Source: a bacterium
Lineage (GTDB): Bacteria; BMS3Abin14
DNA: 12,334 bases
Assembly: GCA_022865845.1 (NCBI GenBank)
Contig: JALHUC010000563.1
Span: 1 to 12,334, forward strand
Reading direction: 5' to 3'
The notes under the pieces were generated by a model. The model made no database searches. It was not told the DNA's origin and saw only the letters and a program-made list of their open reading frames with translations. This document shows positions 6,115 to 11,845 of this stretch, piece by piece (the first letter of the stretch is position 1; the number at the start of each line of letters is the position of its first letter). The position numbers and the translations under genes were made by a program.

Positions 6115-8551
6115 TAGTTGAACCCTTCACGGAACGGCGGGCTTTCCCGCTGCGACCGGTCTTTGAAAAGGTGCCCTTTTTAAAAATTGCTGACAGGGCG
6201 TCATCCATATCCTCGACCGGAACGATCTCGATCCCTCTGGTCACGTAGGAAGGTATCTCCTTCAGATCGGGTAAATTGAGAAAGGGGATGATCACCTTGC
6301 GGATCGACGCCCTTTTGGCGGCAAGGAGCTTTTCCCTCAGGCCGCCGATGGGAAGCACACGGCCCGTCAAGGTGATCTCCCCTGTCATGGCAACCGCCGG
6401 GAGAGGCAGCTTGCCTGTTAAAGACGAGATCATGGCCGAAGTTATGGCGATCCCCGCCGAGGGACCGTCTTTGGGAGTCGCTCCAGCCGGAACGTGAACA
6501 TGAATGTCGGTCGTAAGAATGCTCTGGGGCGTCACACCAAGGTCGTTGCCCCGGGAACGGATATAGCTCAGCGAGGCCTGGGCAGACTCTTTCATGACCT
6601 CTCCAAGAGAACCGGTCAGGGTGAGAGAACCCTTACCTTTGACAGCCGAAACCTCTATGTTGAGGGTATCCCCTCCGACAGGGGTCCAGGCCAGACCGAC
6701 GGATACGCCTATTCTCGCCTCATCCTCCCTGCGAGCTCCCCGGAACCTGGGAACACCGAGATAACTGTCCAGATTCCTGGCAGTAACCACGGTACGCGTC
6801 TTTTTCCCCAAGGCTATCGCTTTGGCCACCTTCCGGCAAACGCTGCCTATCTCCCGCTCAAGGTTCCGAACCCCGGCTTCTCTGGTGTATTCAGTGATGA
6901 TCCTGTCCAGGGCGCCGTCAGACAGGGACAATATCTCGGGTGTGATGCCGTTCCTGTCTAACTGTCGATCGACAAGATACCTTCTCGCTATATGCCGTTT
7001 CTCCACAGCTGTGTAACCTGAAAGCTGGATGATCTCCATCCTGTCCCTGAGAGCCTGGGGTATAGGATCGGCCATGTTAGCGGTGGCGATGAACATGACG
7101 GCAGACAGATCGTAAGGTACCGCCAGGTAGTGATCACGGAAATTATGGTTCTGCTCAGGATCAAGCACCTCCAGCAGAGCGGAGGAAGGATCGCCCCTGA
7201 AATCGGAGCCCAGTTTGTCGATCTCATCCAGCATGAAGACCGGGTTGCGTGATCCTGCTTGTTTCATTCCCTGAATGATACGTCCCGGGAGCGCTCCGAT
7301 ATAGGTCCTCCGGTGCCCCCTTATCTCTGCCTCATCCCTTACCCCGCCAAGGGACATGCGGATGAACTGCCGTCCCATGGCCCTGGCAATGGATTTACCA
7401 AGGGATGTCTTTCCGACTCCCGGCGGACCCACAAGACAGAGGATCGGTCCTTTGAGCTCCTTCTTCAGTTTAAGAACCCCGAGGTACTCAAGAATCCGCT
7501 CCTTTATCTTCTCCAGATCGTAATGGTCCTCATTGAGAACATCGGAAGCAACCGTAAGATTCAGCTTGTCCTTCGTGGACTTTTTCCAAGGGATCTCCAC
7601 AATCCAGTCCAGATAGGTTCTGACAGTTGAAGCCTCTGCTGAGTCAGGATGCATTTTCGCCAGCCTGTCAAGCTGTTTGCCTACCTCCTGTTTCACATCC
7701 GCAGGCATCCCTGCTTTTTCGATGCTCTCCCGGATCTCCTCGATCTCGACCTCACGGTCGTCCTTGTCCCCGAGCTCCTGCTGAATGGCCTTGAGCTGCT
7801 GGCGAAGATAATAATCCTTCTGGGTCTTGCTCATCTCCTCCTGGGCCTGATTATGGATCTTCTGCTGCATCTCGTTGATCTTCAATTCCTTGTCCAGGAT
7901 CTCGTGAACATATTCAAGACGTTCATAGGGATCTATGGTCCCCAGTATCTGCTGCGCCTCTTCAAGGCCGAGGCCAAGACTCGACCCTATAAGGTCTGCA
8001 AGGCGCCCGGGATCATTAACATTCCCGGCCACTGACAAGACATCGGGCGGGACAGGCTTGCCTAGTTCCACGATCCGCATCAGGCCTTCTTTCATGGCCC
8101 TCACCATGGCCTCTATCTTCAGTGGCGGCGGCTCAGGTGGTTCCTCGTTAACGAGATCAAGGCGCACGGAGAAGAAAGGATCGGTCTGCAGGAACTCTGT
8201 AACCTGGCCCCTCTGCAACCCCTGAACGAGGATCTTCGCTTTCCCGCCGGGGGTCTTCAACATACGGATAATGACACTAACAGTGCCCAGCTCGTGGAGA
8301 TCCTCTGTGCCGGGTTCCTCCAGATCCCCTGCCTGTTGAGCCGTCAGGAAGATAAGTCGATCGCCCTTGAGGGCCTCATCAAGGGCGCGGATCGACTTCT
8401 CCCTTCCCACGACCAGGGGAACGATCATGTAGGGAAATACAACAATATCCCTTATGGGAAGAAGTGGCAGAACCTCCGGAATTACAGCCCCTTCAGACCC
8501 TGAACTCCGGTCACTGCCTTTCTCAATGATCCCGTTTCGCTCCTTACTCAT
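6101..8551 (-). CDS. lon: ATP-dependent Lon protease
   Basis: 816 residues, slightly longer than the usual 780-810. Lon is a homo-oligomeric cytosolic AAA+ serine protease that degrades misfolded and selected regulatory proteins. The N-terminal LON substrate-binding domain starts at LPLLPIRDIVVFPYM, followed by a helical region with DYYLRQQLKAIQQELG. Walker A is GPPGVGKTS with K381 and Walker B is VFMLDEIDK; ATANM (sensor 1) and GVRNLEREI (sensor 2) follow. The proteolytic domain has S698 in PKDGPSAG and K741 in GGLREK, a Ser-Lys dyad 43 residues apart as in E. coli Lon. The last roughly 25 residues form a Lys/Arg/Ser-rich tail, not part of the usual core. The start ATG has GAGAGG about ten bases upstream. 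It lies behind hsp20, separated only by a hairpin-rich repeat, and overlaps the first kinase gene by 14 bp. Confidence 0.98.
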   Translation of the reverse strand: MSKERNGIIEKGSDRSSGSEGAVIPEVLPLLPIRDIVVFPYMIVPLVVGREKSIRALDEALKGDRLIFLTAQQAGDLEEPGTEDLHELGTVSVIIRMLKTPGGKAKILVQGLQRGQVTEFLQTDPFFSVRLDLVNEEPPEPPPLKIEAMVRAMKEGLMRIVELGKPVPPDVLSVAGNVNDPGRLADLIGSSLGLGLEEAQQILGTIDPYERLEYVHEILDKELKINEMQQKIHNQAQEEMSKTQKDYYLRQQLKAIQQELGDKDDREVEIEEIRESIEKAGMPADVKQEVGKQLDRLAKMHPDSAEASTVRTYLDWIVEIPWKKSTKDKLNLTVASDVLNEDHYDLEKIKERILEYLGVLKLKKELKGPILCLVGPPGVGKTSLGKSIARAMGRQFIRMSLGGVRDEAEIRGHRRTYIGALPGRIIQGMKQAGSRNPVFMLDEIDKLGSDFRGDPSSALLEVLDPEQNHNFRDHYLAVPYDLSAVMFIATANMADPIPQALRDRMEIIQLSGYTAVEKRHIARRYLVDRQLDRNGITPEILSLSDGALDRIITEYTREAGVRNLEREIGSVCRKVAKAIALGKKTRTVVTARNLDSYLGVPRFRGARREDEARIGVSVGLAWTPVGGDTLNIEVSAVKGKGSLTLTGSLGEVMKESAQASLSYIRSRGNDLGVTPQSILTTDIHVHVPAGATPKDGPSAGIAITSAMISSLTGKLPLPAVAMTGEITLTGRVLPIGGLREKLLAAKRASIRKVIIPFLNLPDLKEIPSYVTRGIEIVPVEDMDDALSAIFKKGTFSKTGRSGKARRSVKGSTNAKR

Positions 8552-8575
8552 TTGGCCGCCTCTCGGGACGAAATT

Positions 8576-8748
8576 TGATAAGTTCGCAATAAATCTCTAC
8601 GAGCTTTCTGAAGGGCGGTCATCACGCCTGTGGCGTGAGGGGCGTGATCCCCGCCAGCCTAAGTGAATTCGCCCCACGCCATTGGCGTGGCCCCACCCCA
8701 GTCCCGCCGGTGGCGGGACTGCCTGATGGACTTTTGGCGTGCCCATGA
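8576..8748 (+). repeat. MITE-like hairpin-rich repeat element, copy 2
   Basis: This 173-bp element fills the gap between hsp20 and lon. Its ends match those of copy 1 read in reverse: TGATAA..TCGCAA at the left and the block GGTGGCGGGACTGC, then TGATGGACTTTT, at the right. A 21-bp string (8618-8638) is identical to 2482-2502. Inner hairpins are ATCACGCC (8621-8628) with GGCGTGAT (8641-8648), CCACGCC (8674-8680) with 8684-8690, and GTCCCGCC (8701-8708) with 8712-8719. The middle CCACGCC hairpin module is absent from copy 1. The element ends three bases after the hsp20 stop and about 25 bases before the lon start. It is inserted in the opposite orientation to copy 1. No open frame or transposase is present. 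Confidence 0.75.
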
Positions 8749-8751
8749 AGT

Positions 8752-9198
8752 TTAATCATCAATCGTCACATCCACAGCTGTCTGGCGTCTTTCAGTGACT
8801 TTAGGAAGCTTTATCTTCAGCACTCCCTCAACCAACGCCGCACGCGCTCCTGACGCATCCACGCTTACCGGGATCTCAACGATCCTCCTGAAAATCCCGA
8901 ACTCCCGCTCCAGGCAGAGATATCTGAGGCATTCGCTGTCACCAACGCTGTGTTTGAAACCCTGGATGCTCAGTCGATCCCTGTCGAGTCTGATGTTCAG
9001 TTCATCCCGGCGCATGCCCGGGACCTCCAGCTCAACATGAACTTCTACCTCATCCTCAAAGATGTCCATGGGTGGATGTGCAGTCTCCCCGGCCCAATCC
9101 GGGGCAGAAGGCATTTTCCCGGAAACCTGGTGAACCAGACGGCTGAATCTCGTTAAACTCCAGCCCGTATCCCATATGAAATCTCTTTTTCTCTTCAT
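8752..9198 (-). CDS. Hsp20/alpha-crystallin-family small heat-shock protein
   Basis: 148 residues, a normal size for bacterial small heat-shock proteins, which are ATP-independent holdases that keep unfolding proteins soluble for refolding or degradation. A short N-terminal arm (1-45) precedes the alpha-crystallin domain: MDIFEDEVEVHVELEVPGM, LNIRLDRDRLSIQG, a YLCLEREFGIFRRIVEIP segment corresponding to the usual ERSYGSFSRSFTLP block, and the signature ARAALVEGVLKIKLPK. The C-terminal VDV near the end may serve as the I-x-I/V oligomerisation motif. Its ATG overlaps the galU stop by one base (TAATG). No Shine-Dalgarno is visible before it, so translation is probably coupled to galU. Lon is downstream after a repeat element, which groups a holdase with a quality-control protease. 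No clear sigma-32 or CIRCE-type site was found. Confidence 0.93.
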   Translation of the reverse strand: MKRKRDFIWDTGWSLTRFSRLVHQVSGKMPSAPDWAGETAHPPMDIFEDEVEVHVELEVPGMRRDELNIRLDRDRLSIQGFKHSVGDSECLRYLCLEREFGIFRRIVEIPVSVDASGARAALVEGVLKIKLPKVTERRQTAVDVTIDD

Positions 9199-10073
9199 TA
9201 TTTTTTGGTAATAGCTATTTTATCGGCCATAAATTGCAGCAATCCGGGAGCAAGCATATCATCCTTGAGAGTATAGTGGATATTGGCTTTGAGCAGCCCC
9301 AGCCTGTCCCCAGCGTCGTATCTTAAACCTTCAAATACCACTCCGTATACACCATCTGTCCCGGCAAGGCTGTTTAAGGCATCGGTAAGTTGGATCTCAC
9401 CTCCGACACCCCTTTCCTGAGATTCAAGAAGAGAGAAAATACCTGGAGCCAGAATGTACCTTCCGATGACAGCTAAATTGGAAGGTGCAGTACCGGGCGG
9501 GGGTTTTTCCACAAAACTTTCCACACGGTAGACACCCGCCTCTGTCTTTTGCCCTTGGATGATCCCGTACATGTGGGTCTGATCATCAGGCACCTCCTGA
9601 AGAGCAACCACAGATTTCCCGGTCCTTGCAAAAAGATCGAGGAGCTGTGCCAGACACGGCTTGGCGGCATCGATGAGATCATCCGGGAGTATTACCGCGA
9701 AAGGCTCAAGACCCACAAGATCCCGGGCGCAAAGCACTGCATGCCCCAGTCCAAGGGGTTCTTTCTGCCTGACGGAGGCCACCTGAATCATACGGGAAAT
9801 TTCCCTGACCCGTTGGAGCATCCCTTTGTCACCCTTCCTTTCGAGAAAGCTCTCCAGACCGGGATCAATATCAAAATAATCCTCCATGGCAGACTTGCCT
9901 CTGGCTGTGACAAGTATCAGGTTGTTTATGCCTGATGCGACGGCTTCGTCCACAACCTCCTGAATAAGCGGACGATCAACCAGCGGGAAGAGCTCCTTGG
10001 GTACAACTTTGGTGGCAGGGAGGAACCGGGTCCCCATGCCGGCGGCAGGTATAACAACTTTTCGAACTTGCAC
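9198..10073 (-). CDS. galU: UTP-glucose-1-phosphate uridylyltransferase
   Basis: 291 residues from a GTG at 10073. The enzyme converts glucose-1-phosphate and UTP to UDP-glucose and pyrophosphate, supplying surface polysaccharide and glycan synthesis in the cytosol. Motifs run in the family order: IPAAGMGTRFLPATK (8-22) as nucleotide-binding loop, PKE (25-27), VTARGKSAMEDYFD, PLGLGHAVL (106-114), the metal-binding LPDD (129-132), FVEKPP, EIQLTDAL and YDAGDRLG near the end. The frame can be extended ten codons to a TTG at 10103. However, AAAGGAG lies five bases before the GTG, and homologues normally start two to four residues before the RKVVIPAAG strand, so the GTG is chosen. It is the first gene of the minus-strand cluster and overlaps hsp20 by one base. 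Confidence 0.96.
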   Translation of the reverse strand: MQVRKVVIPAAGMGTRFLPATKVVPKELFPLVDRPLIQEVVDEAVASGINNLILVTARGKSAMEDYFDIDPGLESFLERKGDKGMLQRVREISRMIQVASVRQKEPLGLGHAVLCARDLVGLEPFAVILPDDLIDAAKPCLAQLLDLFARTGKSVVALQEVPDDQTHMYGIIQGQKTEAGVYRVESFVEKPPPGTAPSNLAVIGRYILAPGIFSLLESQERGVGGEIQLTDALNSLAGTDGVYGVVFEGLRYDAGDRLGLLKANIHYTLKDDMLAPGLLQFMADKIAITKK

Positions 10074-10106
10074 AAATACTCCTTTCCCGTGGAAAACTAT
10101 CAAGAA

Positions 10107-10115
10107 AATATAACA
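10107..10115 (-). promoter_or_regulatory. Candidate extended -10 promoter for galU
   Basis: On the minus strand TGT precedes TATATT (10112-10107), matching the extended -10 pattern TGnTATAAT with one mismatch. A weak -35 (TTTATT, three of six) sits 17 bases upstream. Transcription would start near 10100, giving a leader of about 27 bases to the GTG at 10073. It would also leave the alternative TTG at 10103 at or before the start site. This is inference from sequence only. Confidence 0.45.
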
Positions 10116-10264
10116 GAAAAGGTTAAGTAAATAAATGCAGTTATCGGTGAACAGTTAACGGTGAACTGTAACAAAAATGAGGTCAAAATCGTCACCTTTA
10201 ACCCTGCAGGTCCAGAATTTTACTGCAAATCGCAAATAGTCAACTGTTAACCGATTCTAACTGC

Positions 10265-10293
10265 TTGACAAATGAGAGGGCTTTGAAAATAAT
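10265..10293 (+). promoter_or_regulatory. Sigma-70 type promoter for tRNA-Leu
   Basis: A perfect -35 TTGACA (10265-10270) and AATAAT (10288-10293, five of six) are separated by exactly 17 bases. GGGCCC follows at once (10294-10299). Such GC-rich discriminators are typical of stable-RNA promoters under stringent control. The tRNA begins at 10308. Confidence 0.8.
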
Positions 10294-10307
10294 GGGCCCT
10301 CAATTTT

Positions 10308-10394
10308 GCCGAAGTGGTGGAACTGGTAGACACGCCATCTTGAGGGGGTGGTGGGTTAACGCCCGTGCGAGTTCGAGTCTCGCCTTCGGCACCA
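10308..10394 (+). tRNA. tRNA-Leu (anticodon GAG)
   Basis: An 87-nt class II tRNA. The acceptor stem GCCGAAG (10308-10314) pairs with CTTCGGC (10384-10390), followed by discriminator A and an encoded CCA (10392-10394). The D-arm region has GGTAGAC. The anticodon stem is CCATC (10335-10339) with GGTGG (10347-10351), enclosing a seven-base loop with GAG at 10342-10344. It reads CUC and CUU leucine codons. A long variable arm (GGG...CCC) and the T-arm GCGAG-TTCGAGT-CTCGC complete it. It has its own near-consensus promoter and terminator. Confidence 0.97.
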
Positions 10395-10399
10395 TACAT

Positions 10400-10431
10400 A
10401 AAAAAATCGCCCCAGCCGGGGCGTTTTTTTT
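10400..10431 (+). terminator. Rho-independent terminator after tRNA-Leu, probably bidirectional
   Basis: CGCCCC (10408-10413), loop AGCC, GGGGCG (10418-10423), followed by eight T. An A-run (10400-10406) on the left makes the structure a plausible terminator on the minus strand as well. Confidence 0.92.
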
Positions 10432-10444
10432 ATGTCCGCGTGAT

Positions 10445-10473
10445 TGGCGAGACGAGAACTTGACCAAAGGCCA
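10445..10473 (+). repeat. 29-bp direct repeat, copy 1
   Basis: Identical to 10570-10598, offset 125 bp. It begins TGGCGAGACGAGAACTTGAC and ends AAAGGCCA. It starts 14 bases after the tRNA terminator. Confidence 0.85.
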
Positions 10474-10474
10474 G

Positions 10475-10502
10475 CCAGACAAACAGAACCCTGTTTGTCT
10501 GG
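10475..10502 (+). repeat. Perfect 12-bp hairpin
   Basis: CCAGACAAACAG (10475-10486) pairs with CTGTTTGTCTGG (10491-10502) around a four-base loop AACC. No T-run follows, so it is not a terminator by itself. It could be part of a short structured RNA ending at 10630. Confidence 0.7.
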
Positions 10503-10569
10503 AGTTCCAGGTTCCGGGTTCCGGGTTCCGAGTAAAAACCATCAGAACCAATACCAGTTTTCTCTGATC

Positions 10570-10598
10570 TGGCGAGACGAGAACTTGACCAAAGGCCA
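10570..10598 (+). repeat. 29-bp direct repeat, copy 2
   Basis: Identical to 10445-10473. It runs straight into the terminator hairpin at 10607. Confidence 0.85.
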
Positions 10599-10606
10599 AT
10601 AAAAAC

Positions 10607-10630
10607 GGCCCCTTCGGGGGCCTTTTTTTT
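10607..10630 (+). terminator. Rho-independent terminator with UUCG tetraloop
   Basis: GGCCCC (10607-10612), loop TTCG, GGGGCC (10617-10622), then eight T. It is strong and lies about 200 bases after the tRNA terminator with no gene between. It is therefore either a back-up terminator or the 3' end of an unannotated short transcript. Confidence 0.88.
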
Positions 10631-10640
10631 GGAGTGCAAC

Positions 10641-10860
10641 GTGTAGAGTGTAGTGTGCAGAGGAAAGGGAAAGCCCAAAGCCCAAAGCCCAAAGGGTTCA
10701 CTGTTTACTGCTTTTTCGAATTACCAATCACGGATCTACACCGATGGGGTTTGGACGCTCGTCGCTATCGTACCTCATGTTCCATGTTCCAGGTTCCAGG
10801 TTTTACTCTGCGTCCCCATGTCTGTTTTTCCCTCTACACTCTGCACTCTACACTCTACAC
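10641..10860. repeat. Inverted pair of heptad arrays flanking 176 bp
   Basis: 10641-10662 and 10839-10860 are complementary at 21 of 22 positions. Each arm is itself a period-7 array (GTGTAGA-type on the left, CTCTACA-type on the right). The interior holds an AAAGCCC array and a GTTCCAG array. It contains no coding sequence. Confidence 0.8.
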
Positions 10861-10887
10861 TCTCTTATCCCTGCACTTTCTTATCCC

Positions 10888-10921
10888 TTGACATCCGACA
10901 AGACCTGCACTTAACTATAAC
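10888..10921 (+). promoter_or_regulatory. Possible promoter for the small membrane protein
   Basis: A perfect TTGACA at 10888-10893 lies 70 bases before the ATG. At 17-bp spacing the -10 is poor (TTAACT). A better TATAAC at 10916-10921 is 22 bp away, which is too far for a standard site. The assignment is tentative. Confidence 0.35.
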
Positions 10922-10963
10922 CAAGTGAACTCTTTCACCCATTCCTTTGTCTGGAGGGTCACG

Positions 10964-11197
10964 ATGGAATATGACTGGTCCCGCGTTAAGGGATACTCCA
11001 TGACCGGCTGGAAAAACCGTTCCACAAAGTTCTTCCTGGGCTTCCTGGGCTTTGTGACCCTGGTTTCCTTCCTCGGATCTGCACCCTTCTGGGTAACCTT
11101 CTCCTCACTCGCTCCCATTCTCCTTCTTTACTTCCCACTGCTTGGCTTCATGATCGAAACTGTGGAAGGAGACTGGAAGGACTGGCATCCGTGGTAG
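10964..11197 (+). CDS. Small membrane protein of unknown function (77 aa)
   Basis: I do not recognise the family. GGAGGG (10953-10958) lies five bases before this ATG, so it is preferred over an in-frame ATG at 10925 that has no ribosome-binding site. The protein has a soluble, basic-aromatic N-terminus (MEYDWSRVKGYSMTGWKNRS). Two hydrophobic segments follow at about residues 22-40 and 46-66, separated by a short Pro/Phe-containing turn, then an acidic, Trp-rich tail (DWKDWHPW). This predicts a two-helix hairpin in the inner membrane with both ends on the same side. Codon use and a clean stop followed by a heptad array argue for a genuine gene. It lies alone between the repeat-rich spacer and the Fur-family gene, so context gives no function. 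Confidence 0.72.
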   Translation: MEYDWSRVKGYSMTGWKNRSTKFFLGFLGFVTLVSFLGSAPFWVTFSSLAPILLLYFPLLGFMIETVEGDWKDWHPW

Positions 11198-11202
11198 AAC
11201 AG

Positions 11203-11237
11203 CAGTACCCAGCACCCAGTACCCGGTGCCCAGTAGG
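11203..11237 (+). repeat. Heptad array, consensus CAGTACC (5 units)
   Basis: Five consecutive degenerate seven-base units begin six bases after the stop of the small membrane gene. It belongs to the same class of period-7 arrays as the others in 10145-12057 but has its own consensus. Confidence 0.8.
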
Positions 11238-11299
11238 CAACAATCAAGATCAAGACCACAGCCAAATTCCGCACACATTATTACTCCACACCTAAAATG

Positions 11300-11329
11300 T
11301 AATATTTACTTTCAGCGCTTTAAATATTA
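11300..11329 (+). promoter_or_regulatory. Inverted repeat upstream of the Fur/PerR-like gene, candidate operator
   Basis: TAATATTTA (11300-11308) and TAAATATTA (11321-11329) form a perfect 9-bp inverted repeat with a 12-bp centre. It is AT-rich like Fur/PerR operators and overlaps a -10-like TATTAT (11325-11330). It lies about 70 bases before the ATG. Autoregulation is common in this family, but the spacing differs from the classic PerR box, so this is a hypothesis. Confidence 0.4.
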
Positions 11330-11395
11330 TTCTTTGCTGTTCGGGTCTGACCAATCGGCGGAATACTTTACGAACATAATAGGGAACAGAGACAA

Positions 11396-11812
11396 ATGAG
11401 GGATATCGAAAAGGTCGTTAAAAGGTTCAGGGAGGCAGGTTTGAAGATCACACCTCAGAGGCTGAGCATCTTTAATCTCCTCCAGAGAAACCGCACTCAT
11501 CCGTCAGCGGACGACATCTACCGGGAGGTCCTCAAAGTCCACCCATCGATCTCCTTTACAACAGTTTACAAAACCCTGCAGACCCTGAGAGACATGGGCG
11601 AACTTCAGGAGTTGAGCATCAACCCCGAAAGGTCTCACTTCGACCCGGACATGAGCGAGCACGCTCATACGTTCTGCAGATCCTGCAAGCAAATAGGTGA
11701 CCTTGAAATTGCCCCGGAAACCCATCTTCTGAAACTGCCCAATGTACCGGACAGCTTTGAAGTTCATAGCGTTCAGGTTCACGCCGTGGGCCTTTGTGGG
11801 GAATGCAGGTAG
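11396..11812 (+). CDS. Fur-family repressor, PerR-like peroxide/metal sensor
   Basis: 138 residues, normal family length. The N-terminal winged helix includes GLKITPQRLSIFNLL and the recognition region SFTTVYKTLQTL (53-64). The C-terminal dimerisation domain has two Cys pairs, C94/C97 and C134/C137, forming the structural zinc site. All five positions of the PerR-type regulatory metal site appear present: H35, D83, H89, H91 and D102. D102 is an Asp where Fur proteins carry Glu; in Bacillus PerR the corresponding Asp and neighbouring His ligands give iron-dependent peroxide sensing. The family represses oxidative-stress genes until the metal-bound form is oxidised. It is followed 33 bp later by a rubredoxin-like mini-protein, an arrangement that fits redox defence in an anaerobe. 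The Shine-Dalgarno is weak (AGGGA about 10 bases upstream). A PerR identity over Zur or Fur is inferred from residues only. Confidence 0.92.
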   Translation: MRDIEKVVKRFREAGLKITPQRLSIFNLLQRNRTHPSADDIYREVLKVHPSISFTTVYKTLQTLRDMGELQELSINPERSHFDPDMSEHAHTFCRSCKQIGDLEIAPETHLLKLPNVPDSFEVHSVQVHAVGLCGECR

Positions 11813-11814
11813 GG

Positions 11815-11842
11815 CAGAATTCAGAATTCAGAATGGAGAATG
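11815..11842 (+). repeat. Heptad array, consensus CAGAATT (4 units), merging into a ribosome-binding site
   Basis: Four seven-base units fill the gap between the Fur-family stop (11812) and the ATG at 11846. The last two units supply GGAG at 11835-11838, seven bases before that ATG. Confidence 0.8.
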
Positions 11843-11845
11843 GCC

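Larger units (their letters stand above)
10074..10307. other. Divergent galU / tRNA-Leu intergenic region with two heptad arrays
   Basis: This 234-bp region carries the galU promoter candidate, the tRNA promoter and two period-7 arrays. The first, 10145-10172, is built on CGGTGAA/CAGTTAA. The second, 10224-10251, is built on TGCAAAT then AGTCAAC/TGTTAAC. 10145-10156 is complementary to 10242-10253 at 11 of 12 positions, so the two arrays are partly an inverted pair. No open reading frame of note lies here. Confidence 0.7.
10395..10963. other. 569-bp gene-free, repeat-rich spacer
   Basis: No convincing coding region. In order it holds the tRNA terminator, a 29-bp direct repeat copy, a 12-bp perfect hairpin, a GTTCCRG heptad array (10504-10531), the second direct repeat copy, a UUCG terminator, and a GTGTAGA-type array (10641-10661). 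Then come an AAAGCCC array (10670-10694), a GTTCCAG array (10779-10799), a CTCTACA array (10832-10859) and a -35-like TTGACA. The frames that cross it translate the repeats and look non-biological. Confidence 0.8.

Noticed and set aside
5416..6117. 233-codon open frame on the plus strand
   Set aside because: Antisense to the first kinase; the receiver and PAS motifs on the minus strand account for this DNA.
6494..8035. Several open frames on the plus strand opposite lon
   Set aside because: Lon is complete and intact on the minus strand with catalytic residues in place; these frames are shadows of its codon bias.
8552..8600. Heat-shock promoter (sigma-32 or CIRCE) in front of lon
   Set aside because: No CTTGAA/CCCCAT pair or TTAGCACTC-N9-GAGTGCTAA pattern could be found; the gap is mostly repeat element.
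10074..10103. Ten-codon N-terminal extension of galU from a TTG
   Set aside because: AAAGGAG five bases before the GTG at 10073 and the position of the candidate -10 box favour the shorter protein.
10445..10598. CRISPR array suggested by a 29-bp repeat
   Set aside because: Only two copies, 96 bp between them, and no further units or cas genes.
10308..10598. Integration site (att) at the tRNA-Leu 3' end
   Set aside because: The 29-bp repeats lie after the terminator and share no sequence with the tRNA; no integrase is present and the tRNA is intact.
10300..10701. 133-codon minus-strand frame crossing tRNA-Leu and the repeats
   Set aside because: It reads through a tRNA, two terminators and tandem repeats; the translation is the familiar artefact of annotating a tRNA as protein.
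10634..10928. Two overlapping plus-strand frames of 85 and 91 codons
   Set aside because: Both are made of heptad arrays in different frames and lack ribosome-binding sites.
10925..10963. 13-codon extension of the small membrane protein
   Set aside because: No ribosome-binding site before ATG 10925, whereas GGAGGG is correctly placed before ATG 10964.
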